A stretch of DNA of 64,000 bases. Source: Anaerosporomusa subterranea. Lineage in GTDB: Bacteria > Bacillota > Negativicutes > Sporomusales > Acetonemataceae. Within the stretch, counting starts at the first letter, position 1; every line of letters begins with the position of its first letter. Made by a program: the position numbers and the translations under genes. This document shows, one piece after another, positions 17,060 through 25,492 of the stretch. The notes beneath the pieces were generated by a model, which worked only from the letters and a program-made list of their open reading frames with translations, did no database searches and was not told the DNA's origin. Location: NCBI RefSeq assembly GCF_001611555.1, contig NZ_LSGP01000026.1, positions 124,001 through 188,000 of the forward strand, written 5' to 3'.

Positions 17060-17650
17060 GTGGAACAATTGATTGCATGGCTGGAAAGCTACGGGCTGGT
17101 GGGCCTGTTCATTATATCCTTTGTTGAATCATTCTTTTCCCCAATACTGCCTGATGTTCTTCTCATTCCGATGGCTCTGGCTGATCCGAGTCAAGCAATC
17201 TATTACTCAATCGTCGCTACAGCAGCCTCTGTTCTTGGCGGCTATATTGGTTATGGAATTGGCTTCCGGTTAGGCCTTCCAATTATGAAAAAAGTTGTGC
17301 CGCCGCAACATGTTGACACAATTCATGGTTGGTTGGAAAAGTACGGAGGCTGGGCGATCTGGTTGGCGGCGATGGCGCCTATCCCTTATAAATTTACCAG
17401 TATAACTGCCGGCGTGTTTAAGGTAAATATATTTGTGTTCACGATCGCCTCGATTTTAGGAAGAGCTAAACGGTTTCTGCTAGAAGGCATTCTCATCTAC
17501 TATTATGGTGATCAGGCAGTCGAGCTGATTGCACGCTATACGCAAGATTTTCTGCATGGTTTTTTGTTTTTAGTAGCAGTGGGGCTGATCTATTTCGCAT
17601 GGCGTAAGTATAAGGCCAAGCAACGCCGAAGGGGCGAGGATGAAGCGTAA
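17060..17650 (+). CDS. DedA/YqaA-type (VTT domain) membrane protein
   Basis: A 196-residue protein with about five hydrophobic stretches and the VTT/SNARE-associated signature: ESFFSPILPDVLLIPMAL, GGYIGYGIGFRLG and MAPIPYKFTSITAGVF. DedA-family proteins are linked to lipid scrambling or undecaprenyl-phosphate recycling; the YqaA subgroup is less well known. The start is a GTG with GAAGGGAAG upstream. The last bases overlap the next gene's ATG, so the two are translationally coupled. Confidence 0.85.
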   Translation: MEQLIAWLESYGLVGLFIISFVESFFSPILPDVLLIPMALADPSQAIYYSIVATAASVLGGYIGYGIGFRLGLPIMKKVVPPQHVDTIHGWLEKYGGWAIWLAAMAPIPYKFTSITAGVFKVNIFVFTIASILGRAKRFLLEGILIYYYGDQAVELIARYTQDFLHGFLFLVAVGLIYFAWRKYKAKQRRRGEDEA

Positions 17651-18236
17651 TAGCGTACAGAACAAAGGACGTTATATTGCTAAAATCAGCTTGCTGTCGG
17701 CGATTGCGGCGGTGGTGATGTTTATTGAAACTCCTTTGCCGCTGTTACCGTCTTTTCTGAAATTGGATTTTAGTGAAATACCTGCATTAGTAGCAGCATT
17801 TTCTCTAGGGCCGGTAGCGGCAATTTATGTAGGCTTAGTTAAAAATCTACTGCATTTGCCGAGCACTCAAACAGCCGGAGTTGGCGAAATGGCCAATTTC
17901 CTGATCGGCTGTGCTTTCACAGTGCCAGCCGGATTGATCTATGACAAAGAAAAGACGCGACAAAGCGCTGCTGTCGCGTTGCTGGTAGGCGGATTGGTGA
18001 TGACTTTGATTGCATCCATGCTGAATTATTGGGTTCTTATACCGCTTTATCTCTTGGTTTTGGGCATCCCGCATGAAGCAATCCTTGCTATGGGGCACGC
18101 CGCCAATCCGCGGATTGTTGATTTGCCGACCTTTGTCGCTTACGGCATTGTTCCGTTTAATCTGGTTAAGGCGACCGTATTATCGATCGCGACTATGGTT
18201 ATCTATAAGCGAGTATCGCCGATTCTTAATAAGTGA
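17640..18236 (+). CDS. ECF transporter S component, RibU-like
   Basis: A 198-residue integral membrane S component. It opens KISLLSAIAAVVMFIETPLP and has LKLDFSEIPALVAAFSLGP, the pattern of the riboflavin-specific RibU group, then five to six membrane segments. It would use the shared EcfAAT module encoded elsewhere. No FMN riboswitch precedes it, so riboflavin as substrate rests on family likeness only. Confidence 0.82.
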   Translation: MKRNSVQNKGRYIAKISLLSAIAAVVMFIETPLPLLPSFLKLDFSEIPALVAAFSLGPVAAIYVGLVKNLLHLPSTQTAGVGEMANFLIGCAFTVPAGLIYDKEKTRQSAAVALLVGGLVMTLIASMLNYWVLIPLYLLVLGIPHEAILAMGHAANPRIVDLPTFVAYGIVPFNLVKATVLSIATMVIYKRVSPILNK

Positions 18237-18260
18237 CAAATTCGTCCGTCTGCTCCTTTA

Positions 18261-18288
18261 GGCACCCTCAGAGGGTGCTTTTTATTTA
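18261..18288 (+). terminator. Terminator after the S component gene
   Basis: GGCACCCTCAGAGGGTGC followed by TTTTTATTT. Confidence 0.88.
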
Positions 18289-18346
18289 CTCTGTTCGTTC
18301 TGTGGTTCGGACAGCGTCTTTCTTATAGGCCGCATCAACGATTCTC

Positions 18347-20920
18347 TTATCCGTGATATGCTTTGATGTACAATTCCTTTAGTTCTGATACGAGCGGCAT
18401 ACGGGGATTGGCAGGAGTGCACTGGTCTTCAAATGCTTTGTCAGCCAAGTCGTCAACTGCTCGCATGAACTGGCTTTCGCTGATTTGGCAGTCTTTGATT
18501 GACAATGGAATATTAAGTGCTTTCATCAGATTAATGATAGCGTCGACCAAACTGTCGACTGCTTCTTCTGTTGTCCGGCAAGGCAGATTAAGTGCTTTGG
18601 CAATTTGGGCATATTTTTGATCAGCAATATAGTATTCGTATTTAGGGAATGGTGTGAACTTGGTTGGTTTAGTGGCATTATATCTGATGACATGCGGGAG
18701 CAAAATTGCATTTGAACGCCCATGCGGCAAGTGGAATTCGCCGCCTAACTTATGGGCCAGGCTATGGTTGACGCCTAGAAAGGCATTGGTGAATGCCATA
18801 CCGGCGATGCAGGATGCGTTGTGCATTTTCTCGCGGGCCAGCTTGTCATTGCCGTTTGCATAGGCTTTCGGCAAGTATTCAAATACGAGTTGGATCGCTT
18901 TGATTGCCAGGGCATCAGTATAATCAGATGCCATGACTGACACATAAGCTTCAATCGCATGCGTCAGCACATCAATGCCTGTATCTGCGGTGACGCTTTG
19001 CGGGACGGACATGACAAAGTCCGGATCAATGATAGCGACATCGGGAGTCAGTTCATAATCGGCTAGCGGATATTTTGTTCCTTTATCCGGATCAGTGATG
19101 ACTGTGAATGAGGTCACTTCTGAGCCGGTGCCTGAGGTGGTCGGGATGGCGACAAATTTCAGCTTATCGCCAAGCTGGGGAACCTTGAACACGCGCTTGC
19201 GAATATCAAGGAATTTTGCCCGCAGGTCATTGAAATCGGTTTCCGGGTGTTCGTAGAACAGCCACATCGCCTTCGCCGCATCAATTGCCGAGCCGCCGCC
19301 GAGGGCGATGATCACATCAGGCTTAAAGTTGCGCATGGCTGCGACGCCTTCCATGACGGCTTGAATCGTGGGGTCAGGTTTGACTTTATCATAAATTGCC
19401 GAATGGACATAGTTATTGCCTTGGCGGTTGCGCAGGTGGTAGAGCACTTTGGACACATAGCCAAGTTTGACCATCATTTCATCGGTGACAATGAACGCGC
19501 GGGAGATATCGCGCATTTTGCTCAAGTACTGCACTGAACCAGGCTGGAAGTATATTTTGCCCGGAATTTTAAACCACTGCATATTGGTTTTTCTCCTTAC
19601 TACTCGCTTTTTGTTAATCAGGTTCACGGCGGTCACATTGGCGGTGGTGCTGTTTCTGCCGTATGAACCGCAGCCAAGTGTCAGGGAAGGCATGTTCGTG
19701 TTGTACATATCGCCGACAGCGCCTTGGCTTGACGGCTGGTTGACAATGAGACGACCGGTGCGGACGCGGGCGGAGAAGGTGTTGATCACTGCTTCATCAT
19801 TGGAGTGAATGACAGAGGAATGACCGGCGCCGCCAAAATCAACCATGTCAACCGCAAGTTGAATCCCTTCAGCCGAGCCAGCGGCTTTCAAACAGGCCAG
19901 TACCGGGCTTAGCTTTTCGCGTGACAACGGATACTCCAGACCGACGCCGGAGATTTCGCCAACCAGGATTTTGGTGTCGGCTGGTACGTCGAATCCAGCC
20001 AATTGTGCGATCGTCACCGCCGATTGTCCGACAATATTGGGATTTACCGTTCCCTTGGCCAAGTCGATGATTGTGGATTCGAGTTTGCCTCGCTCTTCCG
20101 GATTGACAAAGTAACAGCCGTTGACCTTCATGTAGTCAGTTACTTCATCATAGATAGCGGCATCAATAATCACTGCTTGTTCCGAAGCGCAGATCATACC
20201 ATTGTCAAATGTCTTTGATAAAATCAGGTCAGTTACTGCTCGTTTAATATTGGCGGTTTTTTCGATATAGCAGGGGACGTTTCCTGGGCCGACGCCGAGC
20301 GCCGCCTTGCCTGCGCTATAGGCGGATTTTACCATTCCTGCACCGCCAGTGGCAAGGATGAGTGAGATCGCCTCATGGTTCATCAGTGCTTGCGTTGCCT
20401 CGATTGAGGGTTCCTCTACCCATTGGATGCAATGCTCCGGCGCGCCGACGGCAATTGCGGCGTCGCGCATCACCTTGGCTGCTTCAGCGCTGCAGCCTTG
20501 AGCGCTGGGATGAAAGGAGAAGATAATCGGATTACGGGTTTTCATAGAGATAATGCTTTTGAACATCGTAGTGGAGGTGGGGTTAGTTACAGGAGTAATG
20601 CCAGCGATGATTCCGACCGGCTCAATGATTTCGGCATAATCTTCTTCATCATTTTCGTAGACGACGCCGACAGTTTTTTGGTTTTTGACACTGTGATACA
20701 CATATTCAGTGGCAAAAATGTTCTTTATGCATTTGTCTTCGTACACGCCGCGTTTGGTTTCTTCAATTGCTAGTTTAGCTAGCCGCATATGATCATGAAT
20801 GCCGGCTAGCGCCATTTCTTTGATAATCCGGTCAACTTGCTCCTGGGTTAAGCACATCATGCCGCTGAGTGCTTGTTGGGCATTGGTTATCAGGATATTC
20901 ACCGCTTGTTTGTCTGTCAT
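18347..20920 (-). CDS. adhE: Bifunctional acetaldehyde-CoA/alcohol dehydrogenase AdhE
   Basis: An 857-residue fusion that reduces acetyl-CoA to acetaldehyde and then ethanol with NADH. The N-terminal aldehyde dehydrogenase part (1-440) has catalytic C244 in DNGMICASEQ. The C-terminal iron alcohol dehydrogenase part (450-857) has GGGSAIDAAK for NADH and iron ligands in DTGIDVLTHAIE (D650, H654) and in NHSLAHKLGGEFHLPHG. The ATG at 20920 follows AAGGAGG; the frame runs on upstream to 21064 but that part is promoter DNA. Two Rex-type sites in the leader point to NADH/NAD+ control. Length is about 10-15 residues under the enterobacterial enzyme. Confidence 0.96.
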   Translation of the reverse strand: MTDKQAVNILITNAQQALSGMMCLTQEQVDRIIKEMALAGIHDHMRLAKLAIEETKRGVYEDKCIKNIFATEYVYHSVKNQKTVGVVYENDEEDYAEIIEPVGIIAGITPVTNPTSTTMFKSIISMKTRNPIIFSFHPSAQGCSAEAAKVMRDAAIAVGAPEHCIQWVEEPSIEATQALMNHEAISLILATGGAGMVKSAYSAGKAALGVGPGNVPCYIEKTANIKRAVTDLILSKTFDNGMICASEQAVIIDAAIYDEVTDYMKVNGCYFVNPEERGKLESTIIDLAKGTVNPNIVGQSAVTIAQLAGFDVPADTKILVGEISGVGLEYPLSREKLSPVLACLKAAGSAEGIQLAVDMVDFGGAGHSSVIHSNDEAVINTFSARVRTGRLIVNQPSSQGAVGDMYNTNMPSLTLGCGSYGRNSTTANVTAVNLINKKRVVRRKTNMQWFKIPGKIYFQPGSVQYLSKMRDISRAFIVTDEMMVKLGYVSKVLYHLRNRQGNNYVHSAIYDKVKPDPTIQAVMEGVAAMRNFKPDVIIALGGGSAIDAAKAMWLFYEHPETDFNDLRAKFLDIRKRVFKVPQLGDKLKFVAIPTTSGTGSEVTSFTVITDPDKGTKYPLADYELTPDVAIIDPDFVMSVPQSVTADTGIDVLTHAIEAYVSVMASDYTDALAIKAIQLVFEYLPKAYANGNDKLAREKMHNASCIAGMAFTNAFLGVNHSLAHKLGGEFHLPHGRSNAILLPHVIRYNATKPTKFTPFPKYEYYIADQKYAQIAKALNLPCRTTEEAVDSLVDAIINLMKALNIPLSIKDCQISESQFMRAVDDLADKAFEDQCTPANPRMPLVSELKELYIKAYHG

Positions 20921-20951
20921 AATTGTGCCTCCTTGTTTTGTAAAACACAGT

Positions 20952-20969
20952 ATGTGAAAAAAATCACAA
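20952..20969 (-). promoter_or_regulatory. Rex-type operator 2 (adhE leader)
   Basis: On the minus strand it reads TTGTGA-TTTTTT-TCACAT, one mismatch from the palindromic Rex consensus TTGTGA-N6-TCACAA. It lies between the start site and the adhE start codon. Confidence 0.6.
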
Positions 20970-21021
20970 TACCGGGTAAAATAAAGTGCCCATAGGGCAA
21001 GCGAGAAAAGAATAAAACACA

Positions 21022-21039
21022 TTGTGAAAATTTTAACAA
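21022..21039 (-). promoter_or_regulatory. Rex-type operator 1 (adhE promoter)
   Basis: TTGTGAAAATTTTAACAA is an 18-bp near-palindrome fitting the Rex consensus. It sits about 10 nt downstream of the predicted transcription start, where a bound repressor would block initiation. Confidence 0.72.
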
Positions 21040-21055
21040 TTGGGCTATGCACAAA

Positions 21056-21084
21056 GTATAACAATGAATTTCGACAAATGTCAA
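21056..21084 (-). promoter_or_regulatory. adhE promoter
   Basis: On the minus strand: TTGACA (21079-21084), exactly 17 nt, TTATAC (21056-21061). Transcription would start near 21049. Confidence 0.8.
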
Positions 21085-21104
21085 GAGAATATTTTCCACT
21101 GCCA

Positions 21105-21443
21105 AAGGAGATTGTAGCGCCCGACGCTAATGATTTTTCGCACTACCACGCCACTAAGTCTCATATGTAACGACGGTCTTTCTTAAACGACTAGAAAGTA
21201 TAGTGCTCGTGAACTAGAGAACGTTTTCCCCAGAGGAAACGGAGGCCACACAGAGGACACAGAGGAGGAGAATAACTATGTTTTGCAGTGGCTCACAAAG
21301 ATCTACCCATTACATAACATTCTCTATGCCCTATTTATCATTATCTTATAGGGCAAGCGTAACCACTCTGTGGGTACCCTCTGTGTTACTCTGTGTACTC
21401 TGTGGTAAAGTAGTCCAATTCCCAAGGACTGCAGCCGTTATTC
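21105..21443. repeat. Gene-free stretch with CACAGAG-type inverted repeats
   Basis: No gene is supported here. From 21245 to 21268 the sequence is CCACACAGAGGACACAGAGG; from 21378 to 21407 its imperfect inverse recurs (CCTCTGTGTTACTCTGTGTACTCTGTGG). Between them is GCCCTAT/ATAGGGC at 21328-21334 and 21348-21354. The layout is that of a non-autonomous palindromic repeat. The block ATAGGGCAAGCG occurs both here (21348-21359) and in the adhE leader (about 20992-21003). Confidence 0.5.
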
Positions 21444-23000
21444 TTATTTCTCCCGGTAGTTTTTTAATCCTTCGCGAAAAGCGCCGATCACGCTATCGTT
21501 CTCATCCAAGCGATAAATCCGGGCAGCTCTGCCTTCGCTATCTCTGTCGATGCCGCTCCACCAGATAGCTACTTTAATTCGTTCAAATTTCTTTATCTCT
21601 TGAAACATTTGCTTCAGCCAGGCAGTTTTATCACCGCCAAATGAGTTAGCACCAAATTCGGTAATCATTAAAGGCTTGTTGAAAATGTTAGTGTATTCTA
21701 GGTAAAGTGGGGCATAAATTTCTTGAAATTCACGCCAGGTTTCTCCAGAAAAGTAGTTGCCCGTATTATAGCCTGTCATGCCAACAATATCAACCACGTC
21801 ATCGCCAGGATAATAAACCAGATAATGATTCCAAGAAAAATTGGGGAATGAGCGATCATGCGGATTCCAAACCCATAAGACGTTATCGACTCCTTCTTGC
21901 TCGAACAGGAGATGAATATAGCGCCAGACTGCTTTATAGATTTCAGTATCCTTGGCAGTGTGAAAGGATGAATACCAACACCAGTCACCATTCATTTCGT
22001 TGTTTAAACGGAACAGTACGGGGTGAGAGAAGGCTCGAAGATCTTTAGCATATTGTCTGAAGTAATCGTCGTATTTCCCATCCAAAATGTCATACATCAC
22101 GCTGGCGTTATCTTTATCATAGTAATACGTCTGCAGTGTTAATTCTACATATCTGCGATCAAGATAGGCTCTGCTCAGCGCTACGAACGGTACTTCGTCG
22201 CCTAGCGGCTGATACCGGACTACGAAAGGAAACTGGTAATCAAGCTTTTGCTCGATGGCTTCTAAGTGGTGCAGCGCATCAGGCGCATTAGGATGGAAAA
22301 TACCCCAGCGAAGCGGACTGGATTCGGCGAAATATGTAGCAAAGAATTTTACTGTTTCCGGGTTGAAGGATGTTTTGGCCTGCTTGGATGGTAGATAAAT
22401 ACCAGCAGTGCCGGTTTGCTTGATAATACGGAAGCTATCGATAAGTTCCATCTCGTTGCTGATCGGTTCAGTGGATTTGATAAAAATCGTATAAACTTCG
22501 CGATTGTTTTTTACGATTTCTGCAGTCGCATAATAGCGTCTATCAATGGCCAGACTCGATAATGGCCGGCGGCTCCATTTGAGTAAATGCACCTCTAAGC
22601 CATTTCGTAAAAATGTCTTTTCAAGTAGGATATGGTGATCCCGTGTATTATTGAGAAATTGCCGCCCGTAATGGATATAATCATTAGCAGACGCATCTGA
22701 ATGGGCAAGATTGTCGTAATAGACTTCAATCTGTGTCTTATCATCAGCGAATACTGTGCGAACGGCAGAAAGAGATACATCGACAATCATATGCTGAGGA
22801 AAAGAAATGCTGTAGCCATGGGGAAAGTCAGAATACGTTGTTTTCGAGCCTGTGGTCTCCAGGGTTTTTAAGTCTGCGCTAGTTGGCGTGCCGTCTGCGG
22901 CCTGAATTTTTCCGTTAATAATATGAACAGTAGCGTGAGAAGTTGGCTGGGATATCAGCACAAATAAGACGAAAAGCAACAGAATGCGTTGAATGAACAC
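21444..23000 (-). CDS. Secreted GH26-like glycoside hydrolase
   Basis: A 518-residue exported protein with signal peptide FIQRILLLFVLFVLISQPTSHA. Residues about 40-195 form an uncharacterised beta-rich N-terminal region. Residues about 220-515 look like the GH26 (mannanase-type) barrel: acid/base Glu in FRLNNEMNGDWCWYS and nucleophile Glu in MITEFGANSFGG. The start is a GTG with GGAGG 7 nt away. It probably acts on a surface or environmental beta-glycan; the substrate is not determined. It stands alone between a repeat region and larA. Confidence 0.8.
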   Translation of the reverse strand: MFIQRILLLFVLFVLISQPTSHATVHIINGKIQAADGTPTSADLKTLETTGSKTTYSDFPHGYSISFPQHMIVDVSLSAVRTVFADDKTQIEVYYDNLAHSDASANDYIHYGRQFLNNTRDHHILLEKTFLRNGLEVHLLKWSRRPLSSLAIDRRYYATAEIVKNNREVYTIFIKSTEPISNEMELIDSFRIIKQTGTAGIYLPSKQAKTSFNPETVKFFATYFAESSPLRWGIFHPNAPDALHHLEAIEQKLDYQFPFVVRYQPLGDEVPFVALSRAYLDRRYVELTLQTYYYDKDNASVMYDILDGKYDDYFRQYAKDLRAFSHPVLFRLNNEMNGDWCWYSSFHTAKDTEIYKAVWRYIHLLFEQEGVDNVLWVWNPHDRSFPNFSWNHYLVYYPGDDVVDIVGMTGYNTGNYFSGETWREFQEIYAPLYLEYTNIFNKPLMITEFGANSFGGDKTAWLKQMFQEIKKFERIKVAIWWSGIDRDSEGRAARIYRLDENDSVIGAFREGLKNYREK

Positions 23001-23240
23001 AATACGTCCTCCATCAGAGCGTTTTTTGCAATATTAAGATAAGAGTAACGTAAGCGACGAATACTGGCAAGAATTTCTTTTTCCAACAGAATTCTCGGGG
23101 AAGGTTTGGTGGTAATAAAGAGACAGAGTAGGCAAAGAGAATGAAATTTGGAAAATTCTTGATTGAAATACAGCTAGGTTTACTATACCATATAGGTGAG
23201 GTGCAGCACGACTGACGGTAAAGAAAGGATGTGGCTATTT

Positions 23241-24506
23241 ATGCAAGACTATGTATTTAAGTACGGCAAAGAAAAGCTTAAGTTTTCGCTTGATCCTTCC
23301 CTGGTGGCTGGTGAACTCAAAATTAAAGACTGTCCCGTGTTATCAGACCCTGAAGCGGCAATCCGTCAAGCCCTTGCTCACCCTATCGGCTCTAAGCCTT
23401 TGCGAGAGATTGTCAAGCCAGGTGAAACCGTAGTCTTCATTGTCAACGACCCGACCCGGGTGGCCAATAGTCATGTTTTTATGCCCATTCTGCTTGACGA
23501 AATGAATGCGGCTGGTATCCCTGACAAAGATATGGCGATTATCTTTGCGTTGGGAACACATCGACTGATGACTGACGAAGAGATGGTGCAAGAGGTTGGC
23601 GAAGCGGTCGCAAAACGCGTGAAGATGCACAATAGTGATGCAAAAGACTCCAGTCAATTTACATACTTTGGCGAGACGTCTCGCGGCACGCCTGTCTGGT
23701 TCAATAACCTTGTTGTGCAGGCTGATCATATTATTTGTACCGGCAGCATTGTTCACCATTTCTTTGCTGGCTTCGGCGGTGGCCGCAAGGCAATGCTCCC
23801 TGGGGTGTCAGCATATGAAACAATTCGCAAAAATCACAGCATGATTTTTGATCCTAATGCACTTATCGGTAAGCTTGAAGGTAATCCGATTTACCATGAT
23901 CAAGTTGAAGGCGTGGAGATGCATCGCCCCTCCTTCCTGCTGAACGTAGTTCTCAACGAGAAAAAAGAATTCCTGGCTGTGTTTGCTGGCGATTATATTC
24001 AGGCGCACCTTGAAGGCTGCAAGCTAGTTGATGAAGTGTACGGTGCTGAACTTGAGGAACCTGCTGACTTGGTCATTGCGACGTGCGGCGGCTTTCCTAA
24101 GGATATCAATGTTTATCAGATGCAAAAGACAATGGATAATGCCTGGGTTGCGGTTCGCGACGGTGGGGTTGTGATCCTCTTAGGTGAGTGTATTGAAGGT
24201 ACTGGCTCTGCAACCTACGAAGATTGGATGCGCGAATATCAGACTCCTGACCGCATTGCGGAGATGGTCAAAGCCAATTTTCAAATTGGGGCTCATAAAG
24301 CATATGCGGTTACTCGGTTGATGAAAAAAGCGGAGTTTATTCTGGTATCTGCCATGGAGCCTGAGTTTGCAAAGATGCTATTGTTTACGCCAGCAAAAGA
24401 TATGGAAGAGGCGCTTGCAATGGCGTTTGCTAAGCTTGGACCGAAACCGCGTATTGTGCTTATGCCGCAGGGCAGTTTAACCGTGCCGCGCATTCGCGTG
24501 AAGTGA
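23241..24506 (+). CDS. larA: LarA-family nickel-pincer racemase (DUF2088)
   Basis: A 421-residue protein of the lactate racemase LarA family. Key residues known from Lactobacillus LarA are conserved: D70 and R73 (NDPTR), H107 (LGTHRL), H172/H173 (GSIVHHFFAGF) and K183 (GGGRKAMLPG), the lysine that carries the pincer cofactor. The ATG at 23241 lies 11 nt from AAGAAAGGA; upstream ATGs overlap that site. The cofactor genes larB, larC and larE are not nearby. The LarA family contains enzymes for several 2-hydroxy acids, so lactate is likely but not proven. Confidence 0.88.
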   Translation: MQDYVFKYGKEKLKFSLDPSLVAGELKIKDCPVLSDPEAAIRQALAHPIGSKPLREIVKPGETVVFIVNDPTRVANSHVFMPILLDEMNAAGIPDKDMAIIFALGTHRLMTDEEMVQEVGEAVAKRVKMHNSDAKDSSQFTYFGETSRGTPVWFNNLVVQADHIICTGSIVHHFFAGFGGGRKAMLPGVSAYETIRKNHSMIFDPNALIGKLEGNPIYHDQVEGVEMHRPSFLLNVVLNEKKEFLAVFAGDYIQAHLEGCKLVDEVYGAELEEPADLVIATCGGFPKDINVYQMQKTMDNAWVAVRDGGVVILLGECIEGTGSATYEDWMREYQTPDRIAEMVKANFQIGAHKAYAVTRLMKKAEFILVSAMEPEFAKMLLFTPAKDMEEALAMAFAKLGPKPRIVLMPQGSLTVPRIRVK

Positions 24507-24553
24507 CATACTTGAATGTGGCGGCAGTAAGCCTCTGATTTTAGCAACAATAT

Positions 24554-24599
24554 GATAAACTTACGGCGTTAGAGCTTGCTCTGACGCCGTAAGTTTATC
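24554..24599 (+). terminator. Long hairpin after larA
   Basis: Arms of 22 bp (24554-24575 and 24578-24599) with one G-T pair and a 2-nt loop. No T-run follows, so it may be a structural repeat or processing site rather than a classical terminator. Confidence 0.55.
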
Positions 24600-24630
24600 G
24601 AGAAACCCTATTCTCAGACTGTTCAGAAAT

Positions 24631-24698
24631 GTTAGGCCCGCCGCCCCAGCAGTGACGCGTACTAAAGGGTACGCTAGCAATGGGGCGGCGGGCCTAAC
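24631..24698. repeat. Hairpin repeat, copy B of a two-copy family
   Basis: A perfect 18-bp outer stem (GTTAGGCCCGCCGCCCCA at 24631-24648; its complement at 24681-24698) encloses a core with GCGTAC (24657-24662) and GTACGC (24669-24674). It is the same family as the copy at 12903-12972 in inverse orientation, sharing CCATTGCT-N-GCGTACCC and GTACGCG. Confidence 0.72.
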
Positions 24699-24865
24699 AA
24701 CAGATGGGCGTTTATCAACGGTCTGACGGCGTTTCATTTGGTATGGCATCTGCTACGAATGGGCAAATTGAAAATAGGGTAAAAAGTTTGTTGATTCTAT
24801 CATTCTTCTCGTTACTTTTTCTTAGGTCGCTACGTTTATAAACAATGAAGGATGATGAGATACTC

Positions 24866-25492
24866 ATGATGTCAAAACAGACCGATAGACAGTTGATAAG
24901 TGCGGCTCAAGCGGGAGACCGGGCTGCATTAAATGAATTGCTCAGCTTTCATTGGCAGCCGATTTATCAATTTGTTTTTTATAAAGTTGGCAATCAGTAT
25001 GACGCGCAGGATATTGCCCAAGAAACTTTTATCCGAGCTTTTCGGGCATTGCCGCGCTATCAGGAACGAAACGCAACCTTCCGCACCTATTTGGGGAGGA
25101 TTGCGTTGAATTTAATCGCCGACCACTGGCGGCGGTTGGGACGCGCGCCACAGATCGTTGACGTTGCGGATTATCGGGGACTACTTGAAGATACAGCCGA
25201 TAAACCAGAAGATCAGATGATAAAAAGCGAACGGCAACGTGAAGTTGCGGCAGCCTTGGCTCAACTTCCAGAGGATCAAAGGCGGGCTGTAGAGATGCGT
25301 TTGATAGCAGGACTATCTGTGCAGGAAACAGCGCAAAAGATGAATAAGACCGAAGCTGCCGTCAAGATGCTGCAACAACGGGCTCTGGCTAATTTGCGAA
25401 AAATGTTTCAAGATAATAAACCGACAATGTTAGGAGGTGACGCACATGATGAAAGAACAATTTCAAATCGAGGAAATCTCAAAGGCTATTGA
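24866..25492 (+). CDS. ECF-type RNA polymerase sigma factor
   Basis: About 208 residues (215 if the ATG at 24845 is used; that one has no ribosome site, while AAGGA lies 13 nt before 24866). Region 2 is visible at NQYDAQDIAQETFIRAFRAL with the DNA-melting RNATFRTYLGRIALN segment. Region 4 is AALAQLPEDQRRAVEMRLIAG followed by the helix-turn-helix LSVQETAQKMNKTEAAVKML. The last 47 nt overlap the start of the next gene, implying translational coupling to a membrane protein that probably acts as its anti-sigma factor. Confidence 0.88.
   Translation: MMSKQTDRQLISAAQAGDRAALNELLSFHWQPIYQFVFYKVGNQYDAQDIAQETFIRAFRALPRYQERNATFRTYLGRIALNLIADHWRRLGRAPQIVDVADYRGLLEDTADKPEDQMIKSERQREVAAALAQLPEDQRRAVEMRLIAGLSVQETAQKMNKTEAAVKMLQQRALANLRKMFQDNKPTMLGGDAHDERTISNRGNLKGY

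Noticed and set aside
20921-21064. N-terminal extension of AdhE by 48 residues
   Set aside because: The segment contains the adhE promoter and two Rex-type sites; AAGGAGG supports the ATG at 20920.
21278-21568. Plus-strand ORF over the CACAGAG repeat region
   Set aside because: Its sequence is translated repeat DNA and it runs antisense into the GH26-like gene.
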